From the NCBI RefSeq assembly GCF_008370495.1, contig NZ_VTUX01000004.1, positions 310,001 through 374,000 on the forward strand: a stretch of DNA of 64,000 nucleotides, read 5' to 3'. A model generated the notes under the pieces. It did not search any database and was not told the DNA's origin. It worked only from the letters and a program-made list of their open reading frames with translations. Positions within the stretch are counted from its first letter, which is position 1, and each line of letters opens with the position of its first letter. Source of the stretch: Pseudohalioglobus sediminis. GTDB taxonomy: Bacteria; Pseudomonadota; Gammaproteobacteria; Pseudomonadales; Halieaceae. Both the position numbers and the translations under genes were made by a program. Of this stretch, positions 8,611 through 18,250 are shown one piece after another.

Positions 8611-9650
8611 AAAAGATATTGCTCCCGCTGGCAGCCATCGTCCTGCTGTTGCTTATGGTGGCCGGGATGGCCGGCTATTTCAGCGACAAGATAGAACCAG
8701 GGCTGGCCGAGCCACAAGCCACGTCAACGGAACAGGCCGTCGCCGTTGTCAGGCGCAGCGCACCGTCCACGGAATCGGTGCCCGCCTCGATAGAGGCCAA
8801 GGAGGCGACGATGATCTCTTCCCGGCTGCTGGCGCGGATCACTTCGATCAAGGTGCGCGCGGGGGACTACGTGGAAGAGGGGCAACTGCTGCTGGAACTG
8901 GAGCAGTCTGACCTCAATGCCCGTGCCGAGCAGGCCCGCGAACAAGTGCGGGTAGTGGAGGCGCGCTTACGTGAAGCACAGCAGAACCTGAAACGCGCGC
9001 AGGAGCTGCACCAGCGCGGCCTTATTGCCGTGGCCGACCGCGACGCGGCCCGAGCCGATGCGACGGCGCTGGCAGCGGAGCTCTCCTCTGCCCGCCGCGC
9101 CCTGGAAGAGGCCGAGGCATCGGTCGCTTTCAGTGAAATCCGCTCGCCGATTGCGGGGCGCGTGGTGGACCGGTTTGCCGAACCGGGCGACACGGCTTCG
9201 CCGGGCAGCAAGTTACTGTCGCTCTACAACCCTTTTTCACTGTGGGTGGAGGCGCGCGTGCGCGAGCAGTTGGCCCTCTCATTGCAGATGGGGCAGACGC
9301 TGACAGTGGAGGTTCCTGCGCTTGAGAAGCGCCTGACAGCTCGCATAGAGGAGATTGTGCCGGCCGCTGACCCGGGCTCGCGCAGCTTCCTCATCAAGGC
9401 GGTCCTGCCCGGCGAAAAAGACCTGTTACCGGGAATGTATGCCCGCCTGCTGGTGCCCGCCGGTGAGCGCGAGCGTCTGCTGGTTCCCGCTGACCGGGTG
9501 GTAGAGGTGGGCCAGCTGGATGTGGTCTGGGTAGCCGAGGGGGGCGCGCCGGTGCGTCGCTTTGTGCGTCTTGGTCGATCTGCCGAGGACGGCATGGTAG
9601 AAGTGGTTTCCGGGCTGTCGGAGGGTGACCTGGTACTGCCGGTTCCGTGA
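8607..9650 (+). CDS. RND periplasmic adaptor (HlyD/AcrA family)
   Basis: A 347-residue membrane fusion protein that links the preceding RND permease to an outer-membrane channel. One N-terminal membrane anchor (about 5-25) is followed by a split lipoyl domain (VRAGDYVEEGQLLLELE and SPIAGRVVDRFAEPGD), a coiled-coil hairpin (about 95-175, rich in A/E/R) and the beta-barrel and membrane-proximal domains. The ATG overlaps the permease stop (ATGA), indicating translational coupling. The order permease-then-adaptor is the reverse of acrAB. Confidence 0.9.
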   Translation: MKKILLPLAAIVLLLLMVAGMAGYFSDKIEPGLAEPQATSTEQAVAVVRRSAPSTESVPASIEAKEATMISSRLLARITSIKVRAGDYVEEGQLLLELEQSDLNARAEQAREQVRVVEARLREAQQNLKRAQELHQRGLIAVADRDAARADATALAAELSSARRALEEAEASVAFSEIRSPIAGRVVDRFAEPGDTASPGSKLLSLYNPFSLWVEARVREQLALSLQMGQTLTVEVPALEKRLTARIEEIVPAADPGSRSFLIKAVLPGEKDLLPGMYARLLVPAGERERLLVPADRVVEVGQLDVVWVAEGGAPVRRFVRLGRSAEDGMVEVVSGLSEGDLVLPVP

Positions 9651-9686
9651 ACCGGTATCGATACGCCTGAAGCGCGGGGGAGTGCA

Positions 9687-9714
9687 GGCGGGGTACACCA
9701 GCGTGCACCCCGCC
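9687..9714. terminator. Hairpin between convergent adaptor gene and rpoD
   Basis: GGCGGGGT (9687-9694) and ACCCCGCC (9707-9714) form a perfect 8-bp inverted repeat with a 12-base loop in the short gap between convergent stop codons. There is no strong T-run, so a bidirectional terminator is likely but not certain. Confidence 0.5.
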
Positions 9715-9721
9715 TCGTGGT

Positions 9722-11536
<1,815 letters not shown>

Positions 11537-11584
11537 TAAGCTGGCACCTTAAAATTCAAATAAGCAAAAAAAAATCAGCCGGCA

Positions 11585-11613
11585 ATTATAGCCGGCAATC
11601 GATGGCTTAACTA
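11585..11613 (-). promoter_or_regulatory. Candidate rpoD promoter
   Basis: On the minus strand a perfect TATAAT (11585-11590) lies 48 bp upstream of the rpoD ATG, with a poor -35 (TAGTTA, 11608-11613) at 17 bp. A run of nine T residues and an AT-rich leader follow. Just upstream lies a 12-bp palindrome ATTTCGCGAAAT (11629-11640). The weak -35 suggests help from an activator, or use mainly as a backup promoter. Confidence 0.45.
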
Positions 11614-11706
11614 CTAAAAAGCCGGGATATTTCGCGAAATCCGGGCCATTTTCCGCCCTTTGCAGCCGTTTTTCTTAGATGAGGGCAGTTTGCTCAAAAA
11701 CAACGT

Positions 11707-11745
11707 CTCCCGGGCGATAAGCGGGGGTTTTTCCTGCCCCGGGAG
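11707..11745 (-). terminator. Likely terminator or attenuator after dnaG
   Basis: Immediately downstream of dnaG on the minus strand, CTCCCGGG and CCCGGGAG form a perfect 8-bp stem (arms 11738-11745 and 11707-11714) with a 23-base loop. It is followed within a few bases by TTGTTTTT. This could end or attenuate cluster transcription before rpoD. Confidence 0.5.
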
Positions 11746-11749
11746 CGCG

Positions 11750-13666
11750 TTACGGCTCACGCCGCTTGCGCTCTTCATCGCGTCGCTGTTTTTCCTGCAG
11801 CATTTCTCTCAGTTGCTGCTTCTCCAGATCGCTCACTTGAGCGTAGTTCGTGAGTTTGAGTTTGTCGACTTGCTGGGCGAGTTTTGATTCCCGCGGCAGT
11901 CGATCGGCAAGACTGTGCATGATATCGCTGAATTGCTGCTCGATGCCCGCGCTGGGAATCAGTCGTTCCTGCCCGGCCAGCCGGCTAAGCAGTTCCCCTT
12001 CCGGGGTGCCGTACCAGTGCCCCAAGAGCATGCCGGTATTGGATTCCGGCCGCCGCTGCACCAGTTCGATCAGGTCTCGCAACAGGTTGACGTCGTCGCC
12101 GCTGAGCGCCTCCAGGCTGGCCGTTTTTACGGTGCGGGCTATCTCCGGCTGGTGCAGGATGAGGGCGATGGCGCTCTGGGCGAGATTGGAGTAACCCGGG
12201 GCGGTTTGCGGTGTTGGCGTGCGCTTGCGCGGCTGCGCTGCCAGTTCGCCCTCGTCGAAGTGCCCATAGTCGCCGGGCTCCGCCGGCGGCGGCTCTCCCG
12301 GCCCCGGGACGTTGTGTTCTGTTGCCGCATCGGGCGCGAAATTTGGCGCTGGGGGCGGGCTCGCCGCTTCCAGGCGCATCAGGCTCTCCAGTTCCAGCCC
12401 GGTGCGCTCGGCCAGTGCCTGGAACATCAGCTGCCGGTAGACCCCGTCGGGAAGCTGCCGGATGTAGGGCAGGGCCAGCTTGCTGAGGCGCGCGCGCCCG
12501 TCGAGGCTGTTCGTATCCAGCCCCTCGGCCATGGAATCGAAGAGAAAGGTTTCCAGGGGCTGCGCCTCCTGCAGCAGGGCGGTGAACTGGCTGGCGCCGC
12601 CGGCCCGGACAACCGTATCCGGATCTTCGCCCTCGGCGAGGAACAGAAAGCGTGCCTGGCGGCCATCTTCCATACACGGCAGGGCCGCTTCCAGGGCGCG
12701 AAAGGCCGCCTTGCGCCCGGCCTCGTCGCCGTCGAAGCAGAAAATCACCTCGGTGCAGCGCCGGTATAGCCGCTCCAGGTGCGTCTTGCTGGTGGCCGTG
12801 CCGAGTGTGGCGGTGGCGTAGCTGATACCGTGCTGTGCCAGCGCAATAACATCCATGTAGCCTTCCACTACCAGCACGCGATCGAGTTTCCGATTGGCCT
12901 GCAGGGCCTCGTAAAGACCGTAGAGCTCGCGGCCCTTGTGGAATATTTCCGTCTCCGGGGAATTCAGGTATTTGGGTTTGTCGTCGCCTAGGACCCTGCC
13001 GCCAAATGCGATAACGCGCCCGCGCTGGTCGCGGATCGGGAAGACCACGCGGTCGCGAAAGCGATCGTATATCCTGCCCTTGTCGTTCTCGACCAGCATA
13101 CCTGCCTGCATCAGCAGCTGTTTCTTCTCGTCAGTCTCGCCGATAGCCTGCAGCAGGTTGTCCCAGCCCGGCGGTGCGAACCCGAGGCCGAACTGTCGCG
13201 CGATTTCGCCGGTGAGTCCGCGCTGCTTCAGGTAGGCGACTGCCTTGTCGCGCTGCGGGTGATGGCGCAACTGGTGCTTGTAGAAACCGGCTACCTGCTC
13301 CATCAACTTGTAGAGCGGCTTGCTGGTCTCCTCGCGCCGCTCCTGCGCCGCGCCGCCGCGAGAGGGCTCTCTCTGGACCTCCAGCCCGACGGTGCTGGCG
13401 AGGTTTTCCACCGCCTGCGGGAACTCCAGGTTCTCGTAGTCCATGAGAAAACCCAGCGCGTTGCCACCGGCGCCGCAACCGAAGCAGTAGTAGAACTGTT
13501 TGTCGGGACTGACCGAAAACGAAGGTGTTTTCTCGTCGTGAAAGGGGCATCGCGCGCTGTAGTTCTTGCCGGTTTTCTTCAGCTTCACGCGCCGATCGAT
13601 GACGTCGACGATGTCGACGCGGTCCAGCAGGTCATCGATGAAGGTCTGTGGGATTCTTCCGGCCAT
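11750..13666 (-). CDS. dnaG: DNA primase
   Basis: A 638-residue primase that makes RNA primers at the replication fork. I chose the ATG at 13666 because MAGRIPQTFIDDLL is the canonical DnaG N-terminus; the longer frame begins at a TTG with no family support. The CHC2 zinc motif is intact (C40, H43, C61, C64). The TOPRIM core shows VLVVEGYMDVIALAQ and a later FCFDGDEAGRKAA. A proline-rich linker (about residues 430-490) leads to the C-terminal helicase-binding domain. The ribosome site upstream is poor. It lies between yqeY and rpoD, with 453 bp of gene-free DNA before it. Confidence 0.97.
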   Translation of the reverse strand: MAGRIPQTFIDDLLDRVDIVDVIDRRVKLKKTGKNYSARCPFHDEKTPSFSVSPDKQFYYCFGCGAGGNALGFLMDYENLEFPQAVENLASTVGLEVQREPSRGGAAQERREETSKPLYKLMEQVAGFYKHQLRHHPQRDKAVAYLKQRGLTGEIARQFGLGFAPPGWDNLLQAIGETDEKKQLLMQAGMLVENDKGRIYDRFRDRVVFPIRDQRGRVIAFGGRVLGDDKPKYLNSPETEIFHKGRELYGLYEALQANRKLDRVLVVEGYMDVIALAQHGISYATATLGTATSKTHLERLYRRCTEVIFCFDGDEAGRKAAFRALEAALPCMEDGRQARFLFLAEGEDPDTVVRAGGASQFTALLQEAQPLETFLFDSMAEGLDTNSLDGRARLSKLALPYIRQLPDGVYRQLMFQALAERTGLELESLMRLEAASPPPAPNFAPDAATEHNVPGPGEPPPAEPGDYGHFDEGELAAQPRKRTPTPQTAPGYSNLAQSAIALILHQPEIARTVKTASLEALSGDDVNLLRDLIELVQRRPESNTGMLLGHWYGTPEGELLSRLAGQERLIPSAGIEQQFSDIMHSLADRLPRESKLAQQVDKLKLTNYAQVSDLEKQQLREMLQEKQRRDEERKRREP

Positions 13667-14119
13667 AAGCCGAGTAGTGTACCTGTATTTCTGGTGTCTC
13701 ACCCGTGGTTCTGGGGCTTGTTTGGCCAAGCCGGTATGGCGCCATCAGACTCCAGACCTCAGAAGAGTCACCAGGAACAACCACCGACTTGGTGGGCGGA
13801 ACAGAACAGTAATTGATGATTGATACGAGGTTTGGGGGCCTGGTCAACTGCTCCCGGGGCGTGCGAGGCCACGGACGGCCGAGCCCGAGCCTGGCATGGA
13901 TGCCGCTGTTTGGCGGTCCCGGGAGCAGTTGACCAGGTCTCCAGACCGCTTAGAGCGAAAGAAACTTTTCAAGACTTTGGGATTTCCCCGGGCGATTTTC
14001 CAAGAATATGCTGCGCCGGCGGTCACGGAAACAGTTGATCCTGCCTCCAAGCCGTGTAGGCAATAGGAAACAGCACCTCTGTTACGTGAGGTGATAGATG
14101 AGAGTGTCTCAGAATAGCG
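13667..14119. other. Gene-free 453-bp gap between yqeY and dnaG
   Basis: No credible gene: the short open frames here overlap the inverted repeat and lack ribosome sites. The gap holds the long inverted repeat described separately, a small hairpin CCACC-gactt-GGTGG (13781-13795), and a weak ACCTC/GAGGT hairpin about 14081-14098. Much longer than the few bases that usually separate genes in this cluster. It may carry a processing site, an internal promoter for dnaG or a small RNA. Confidence 0.7.
13839..13937. repeat. 20-bp perfect inverted repeat upstream of dnaG
   Basis: CCTGGTCAACTGCTCCCGGG (13839-13858) and its exact reverse complement (13918-13937) flank 59 bp that include a smaller hairpin (GGCATGGATGCC). 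In plus-strand RNA the stem extends outward to about 13829/13947 using G-U pairs, giving a stem near 30 bp. It resembles a MITE-like or structured RNA element. No terminal target duplication was recognised and no second copy was noticed in this window. Confidence 0.75.
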
Positions 14120-14575
14120 TCAGGCGGAAAGCCGCTGCTTGACCAGCCCACTGACGGCACCCATATCGGCGCGTCCGGCGAGTTTTGGCTTGAGCTGGCC
14201 CATGACCGGCCCCATGGCGGCCATGCCCTCGGCACCCGAGGCGGCGATGGCCTCGTCGATCAGGGCGATGATTTCGTCTTCAGACAGCTGCTGCGGCAGG
14301 AATTCCTGGAGTACGGCGATCTCGGCGTTTTCTTTCTCAGCGAGTTCGTCGCGGCCAGCGTCGGCGTACTGCTGTGCGGAGTCGCGGCGCTGCTTGACCA
14401 TCTTGTCGAGCACAGCCAGGGCGCGTGCGTCATCGACTTCGATGCGCTCGTCCACTTCGATACGTTTGAATTCGGCCTGTATCAGCCGGATGGTGCCCAG
14501 TCGATCCTTATCCCTCGCCTTCATGGCCGCTTTCATGGCGGCCCTGATGCTTGCGGTGAGCGACTGGTCAGTCAT
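14120..14575 (-). CDS. yqeY: YqeY/GatB-like domain protein
   Basis: A 151-residue YqeY family protein, related to the C-terminal tRNA-binding domain of GatB. Its function is unsettled; a tRNA-linked role is inferred from homology. The sequence is helical and charged, with typical blocks (MKARDKDRLGTIRLI, then KQRRDSAQQYADAGR and a C-terminal GPVMGQLKPKLAGRADM). It begins 16 bp after rpsU, with no clear ribosome site, so translation may be coupled to rpsU. The rpsU-yqeY-dnaG order is common in proteobacteria. Confidence 0.93.
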   Translation of the reverse strand: MTDQSLTASIRAAMKAAMKARDKDRLGTIRLIQAEFKRIEVDERIEVDDARALAVLDKMVKQRRDSAQQYADAGRDELAEKENAEIAVLQEFLPQQLSEDEIIALIDEAIAASGAEGMAAMGPVMGQLKPKLAGRADMGAVSGLVKQRLSA

Positions 14576-14591
14576 TGGGAGGGGTGGGCGC

Positions 14592-14807
14592 TTAGTACAG
14601 GCGTACGCGCTTGCGGTTTTCCCGGGAGACTTTCTTCAGGTGACGCTTGACGGCAGCTGCTGCAGCGCGCTTGCGCACGGTGGTGGGCTTCTCGTAGTGC
14701 TCACGCTTGCGTACTTCAGCCAGCACGCCGGCTTTTTCGCACGAGCGCTTGAAGCGGCGCAGGGCCACGTCGAAAGGCTCGTTATCTTTGACCTTGATAT
14801 GGGGCAT
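14592..14807 (-). CDS. rpsU: 30S ribosomal protein S21
   Basis: A 71-residue, strongly basic protein starting [21 protein letters not shown], standard for bS21, which sits by the anti-Shine-Dalgarno end of 16S rRNA and aids initiation. The C-terminus is Arg/Lys rich ([14 protein letters not shown]). First gene of the minus-strand macromolecular synthesis cluster. Its own ribosome site is weak, which is often seen for rpsU. A sigma-70 promoter and a 5'-leader hairpin lie upstream. Confidence 0.98.
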   Translation of the reverse strand: MPHIKVKDNEPFDVALRRFKRSCEKAGVLAEVRKREHYEKPTTVRKRAAAAAVKRHLKKVSRENRKRVRLY

Positions 14808-14842
14808 TAACTCTGTACCTGTCTCTGTTGTTGGTCACGGGC

Positions 14843-14861
14843 ACCGGCCTTCGGGGCCAGT
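14843..14861 (-). promoter_or_regulatory. Hairpin in the rpsU 5' leader
   Basis: On the minus strand ACTGGCC and GGCCGGT pair over 7 bp (one G-T) with loop CCGAA, about 35 bases before the rpsU ATG. Given the predicted promoter it would lie within the rpsU leader RNA. It could be a site for ribosomal protein feedback or RNA stability; this is inference. Confidence 0.4.
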
Positions 14862-14881
14862 GAACACCTGAAAGGGCGCGC

Positions 14882-14910
14882 ATTCTATACCTAACCAGAG
14901 GGCTTTGCAA
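14882..14910 (-). promoter_or_regulatory. Sigma-70 promoter for the rpsU-yqeY-dnaG-rpoD cluster
   Basis: Minus strand TTGCAA (14905-14910), exactly 17 bp, then TAGAAT (14882-14887). Predicted start near 14875 gives a leader of about 70 bases. Confidence 0.65.
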
Positions 14911-15064
14911 AGGCCCTGGCGGGGCGAAATTCGGTAATTTGCGGGGATGGTCGCCGTTTGGCAGCGATCCCGGGGCGGGGCGCGGCGTCGGGCAGCCAAT
15001 TCAGGCTGGTTTGCGCCTTTTGCAGCCAGTATGATGCGCCGGTGAGTGCTATTGGAACCCCCGA

Positions 15065-16102
15065 ATGCTGATCCTCGGCCTGGAAACCTCCTGTGATGAA
15101 ACCGGCGTGGCGTTATACGACACGGAACGCGGCCTGCTGGCGCATGCCCTGTTCAGCCAGGTCGATATTCACGTGGAATATGGGGGTGTGGTGCCGGAAC
15201 TGGCGTCCCGCGACCACGTGCGCAAAACCCTGCCGCTGATTGACGAGGTAATACACGAAGCCGGCGTCAGCGTTACCGATATCGACGGGGTGGCCTACAC
15301 CGCCGGCCCGGGGCTGGTGGGCGCGCTCATGGTGGGCGCCACACTGGCCAGGTCGCTGGCCTGGGGCTGGGGTGTACCTAGCCTGGGGGTGCATCATATG
15401 GAAGGCCATTTGCTGGCGCCGATGCTGGAGCCCGAGCGCCCCGAGTTTCCCTTTATTGCGTTGTTGGTCTCCGGCGGGCATACGCAGCTGGTGCGCGTGG
15501 ACGGTATTGGCCGCTACCGGCTGCTGGGGGAATCACTCGACGATGCCGCCGGCGAGGCCTTCGACAAGACCGCCAAAATGCTTGGCCTGCCTTATCCCGG
15601 TGGCCCGCATGTAGCGCGCCTGGCCGAGAAAGGCGAACCCGGCCGCTTCGACTTTCCGCGACCGATGGTCAACCGGCCGGGGCTGGATTTCAGCTTCAGC
15701 GGCCTCAAGACCTATACCCTGAATACCGTTGCAGCGTGTCGTGGCGAGGGCGAGCTGAGTGAGCGTGACCGGTGTGACATTGCACGCGCCTTCGAGGAGG
15801 CCGTGGTGGCGACCCTGGTAATCAAGTGCCGCAGGGCCCTGCAACAGGAAAAGCTGCACACGCTGGTGATGGCTGGCGGGGTCAGCGCCAACGCCAACCT
15901 GCGCGCCGAACTCAAACGCGCGCTGGCGAAAGAGCGCGCCGAGGTATTTTACCCGGCCCCCGTCTTCTGCACGGACAACGGCGCCATGATCGCCTACGCT
16001 GGCGCACAGCGGCTGTTGGCGGGGCAGGTGGATTCCGCCGAGGCCAGGGTGCGCCCGCGCTGGCCCATGGATGAACTGCAACCACTGGAGCGCGCGGGCT
16101 GA
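15065..16102 (+). CDS. tsaD: tRNA threonylcarbamoyladenosine synthase subunit TsaD
   Basis: A 345-residue ASKHA-fold protein that transfers the threonylcarbamoyl group to A37 of ANN-decoding tRNAs, with TsaB and TsaE. The start [19 protein letters not shown] is canonical. The metal-binding pair is visible as H111 and H115 (HHMEGH), and the phosphate loop as [11 protein letters not shown]. The C-terminal Asp is in [13 protein letters not shown]. It is divergent from rpsU, as in many gammaproteobacteria, and its stop overlaps the folB start (TGATG). Confidence 0.97.
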   Translation: MLILGLETSCDETGVALYDTERGLLAHALFSQVDIHVEYGGVVPELASRDHVRKTLPLIDEVIHEAGVSVTDIDGVAYTAGPGLVGALMVGATLARSLAWGWGVPSLGVHHMEGHLLAPMLEPERPEFPFIALLVSGGHTQLVRVDGIGRYRLLGESLDDAAGEAFDKTAKMLGLPYPGGPHVARLAEKGEPGRFDFPRPMVNRPGLDFSFSGLKTYTLNTVAACRGEGELSERDRCDIARAFEEAVVATLVIKCRRALQQEKLHTLVMAGGVSANANLRAELKRALAKERAEVFYPAPVFCTDNGAMIAYAGAQRLLAGQVDSAEARVRPRWPMDELQPLERAG

Positions 16103-16458
16103 TGGATATTGTCTATATCACCGGGTTGCAGGCCGAGGCGGTGATTGGCGTTTACGAATGGGAGCGTTCGATTCGCCAGCAACTGGTGCTGGATCTTGAG
16201 CTGGCCTGCGATTGCAGGGTGGCAGCCAGTAGCGATTCGATAGAGGATGCCGTGGACTACGATGCCATCTCCGGCCGCCTGCTCGCCTACATTGGCGACA
16301 GTGAATTCCAGCTCATCGAGACCCTGGCCGAACGCGCAGCCGAGCTGGTGATGCGGGAATTTGGGGTCAGCTGGCTGCGCTTGCGCCTGGCCAAGCCCGG
16401 TGCCGTGGCGGAGGCAGCCAGTGTGGGCGTGGTAATTGAACGGGGCCAGCCGGGCTGA
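16102..16458 (+). CDS. folB: Dihydroneopterin aldolase
   Basis: A 118-residue enzyme that converts 7,8-dihydroneopterin to 6-hydroxymethyl-dihydropterin and glycolaldehyde in folate synthesis. The family start DIVYITGLQAEAVIGVYEWER includes the catalytic-region Glu and Tyr. The central block VDYDAISGRLLAYI and the C-terminal lysine segment RLAKPGAV match FolB. It overlaps both neighbours by a single base, so tsaD-folB-folK are translated as a coupled unit. Confidence 0.95.
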   Translation: MDIVYITGLQAEAVIGVYEWERSIRQQLVLDLELACDCRVAASSDSIEDAVDYDAISGRLLAYIGDSEFQLIETLAERAAELVMREFGVSWLRLRLAKPGAVAEAASVGVVIERGQPG

Positions 16459-16970
16459 TGGCGCGGGTTTACCTTGGCCTGGGCAGCAATATCGAGCGCG
16501 AGCGCTACATCGTTGCCGGCCTCGACGCCTTGCACACCCTGTTCGGGGCGCTGGACCTGTCACCGGTGTACGACTGCCCGGCCATGGGCTTTACCGGCCG
16601 GCCATTCCTCAACCTCGTGGTGGGTGTGCACACTGACCTGGACGTGGCTACTCTGGCACGCCGCCTGCGCGCAGTGGAAACCGAGCACGGGCGGCCGGCC
16701 GATGCGCAGCGTAATTCACCGCGCCAGCTGGATATCGACATACTCACCTACGACAATTTGACCGGACACGTGCACGGCGTGGAATTGCCGCGGGGCGAAA
16801 TCCTGCAGCATGCCTTTGTGCTGCGCCCCCTGTCCGACCTGGTCCCTGACGAGCGTCACCCCGTTTCCGGGAAGCGCTATCGCGAGCACTGGGAGGAGTT
16901 CGACCAGTCCTCGCAGCCCATCTATCCTGTCGCTTTCCAGTGGCGCGGCAGGGACCTGCCGCTGCCCTAG
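16458..16970 (+). CDS. folK: 2-amino-4-hydroxy-6-hydroxymethyldihydropteridine pyrophosphokinase (HPPK)
   Basis: A 170-residue HPPK that pyrophosphorylates the FolB product, so the two genes encode consecutive steps. The N-terminus [13 protein letters not shown] and the metal-binding signature [12 protein letters not shown] (usually R-x-L-D-L-D-L-L) are present, with [14 protein letters not shown] near the C-terminus. The C-terminal tail is slightly longer than in E. coli. A second folK elsewhere in the genome is common in related bacteria and cannot be excluded. Its TAG stop shares the bases CTAG with the stop of cca on the other strand. Confidence 0.92.
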   Translation: MARVYLGLGSNIERERYIVAGLDALHTLFGALDLSPVYDCPAMGFTGRPFLNLVVGVHTDLDVATLARRLRAVETEHGRPADAQRNSPRQLDIDILTYDNLTGHVHGVELPRGEILQHAFVLRPLSDLVPDERHPVSGKRYREHWEEFDQSSQPIYPVAFQWRGRDLPLP

Positions 16971-18205
16971 CCAGTGGCGCCCTGACAGCTGTCCCGCAGC
17001 GCGTCGAGTTCCGCGATGCGCTTTTGCCGGATCGCCTCACCCAGGGCCTTGCCTTCCAGGCCCTGCCCGGCGAAGTCGCGGGCACTGACCTGTGCGGCAA
17101 GCTGCTGTGCCCGGCGCAGGTAGTCGGCCTGGGGGTAGGGCGCCTGCTCCTGTCCCCCGCGCCCCCTGGCGTCGGCCGTGCATGCCAGCAGGAACGACTC
17201 GAAGCGATCGGGCCGGCGCAGGGCATCGGTGGCAGTGAGGAGTTTCAGCAAAGTCTGGCCGCGCAACTCCATGGCGCGGTGACTGTGCAGGTGAAACTCG
17301 CAGACCTTGAGCGCAAGCTCCTGGTACAGCCGTGGCGCTTTCAACCGTTGGCAAACCGCTTTCACAGGCTTCAGCCCCCGGTGCTCGTGGGCGATGTGGC
17401 GGGGTAACTCCGCAGCCGGGGTCAGGGCTTTGCCGAGGTCGTGCAGCAGCACCGCGAAGCGTACGTCGCGATCGGGTGACAGCATGACCGCCTGTTGCAG
17501 CGCCATCAGCGTGTGGCGCCCGCAGTCGATCTCGGGGTGATGGGCGGCGGGTTGCGGTACGCCGAACAGGGCGTCCAGCTCTGGCAACAGGCGCGCCAGT
17601 GCACCGCACTGCCGCAGGGTCTCGATAAATACCTCCGGGTGACGCTCGCCCATGGCGCGGTCCAGTTCGACCCAGATGCGCTCCGCTGGCAGGTGCCCCA
17701 GTTCGCCCTGTTCGCCGATGGTGCGCATCACCGCCAGGGTTTCGTCGGCAACCTCGAAGCCCAGGTGGGCATAGCGTGCCGCGAACCTGGCCGTGCGCAG
17801 CACCCGCAGCGGGTCCTCGACAAATGCGTCGGAGACATGACGCAACCTGCGCTGCTCCAGGTCGCGTTGGCCGCCGTAAGGGTCGATGAGGCGGCCCTCG
17901 GTGTCCATCGCCATGGCGTTTACCGTGAGGTCGCGACGTTTCAGGTCGTCTTCCAGGGTCACGTCTTCGCCGCAGTGTACGGCGAAACCGGTATAGCCGT
18001 GGCCGCGCTTACGCTCGGTACGGGCAAGGGCGTACTCGTCCTTGGTTTCCGGGTGCAGGAATACCGGGAAGTCCTTGCCGACCTGCTGAAAGCCGCGCGC
18101 CAGCATGTCGTCCACGGTCGCGCCGACGACCACCCAGTCGCGTTCGGTAACCGGGTAGTTCAGCAGTTGGTCGCGGACGGCGCCGCCAACGAGATATGTC
18201 TCCAT
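16967..18205 (-). CDS. cca: CCA-adding enzyme (tRNA nucleotidyltransferase, class II)
   Basis: A 412-residue enzyme that builds or repairs the 3' CCA of tRNA. The polymerase head begins [15 protein letters not shown], with the carboxylate pair E21/D23 in [10 protein letters not shown], then [16 protein letters not shown] and [22 protein letters not shown]-terminal HD domain ([14 protein letters not shown] and LLHDLGKAL) indicates the multifunctional form with phosphohydrolase activity. It is convergent with folK, overlapping by four bases, and lies just downstream of apaH on the same strand. Confidence 0.96.
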   Translation of the reverse strand: METYLVGGAVRDQLLNYPVTERDWVVVGATVDDMLARGFQQVGKDFPVFLHPETKDEYALARTERKRGHGYTGFAVHCGEDVTLEDDLKRRDLTVNAMAMDTEGRLIDPYGGQRDLEQRRLRHVSDAFVEDPLRVLRTARFAARYAHLGFEVADETLAVMRTIGEQGELGHLPAERIWVELDRAMGERHPEVFIETLRQCGALARLLPELDALFGVPQPAAHHPEIDCGRHTLMALQQAVMLSPDRDVRFAVLLHDLGKALTPAAELPRHIAHEHRGLKPVKAVCQRLKAPRLYQELALKVCEFHLHSHRAMELRGQTLLKLLTATDALRRPDRFESFLLACTADARGRGGQEQAPYPQADYLRRAQQLAAQVSARDFAGQGLEGKALGEAIRQKRIAELDALRDSCQGATG

Positions 18206-18250
18206 GTCAGCAGTCTACAGAAAGTGGTGGTCTCATGGGGCGGCCGAATC

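Noticed and set aside
11579-11596. Strong terminator hairpin just before rpoD
   Set aside because: Only four base pairs can form around the TATAAT, so despite the T9 tract I treat the site as promoter rather than terminator.
13844-14050. 68-codon frame across the inverted repeat upstream of dnaG
   Set aside because: Its sequence is dictated by the repeat; no ribosome site; codon use unlike neighbours.
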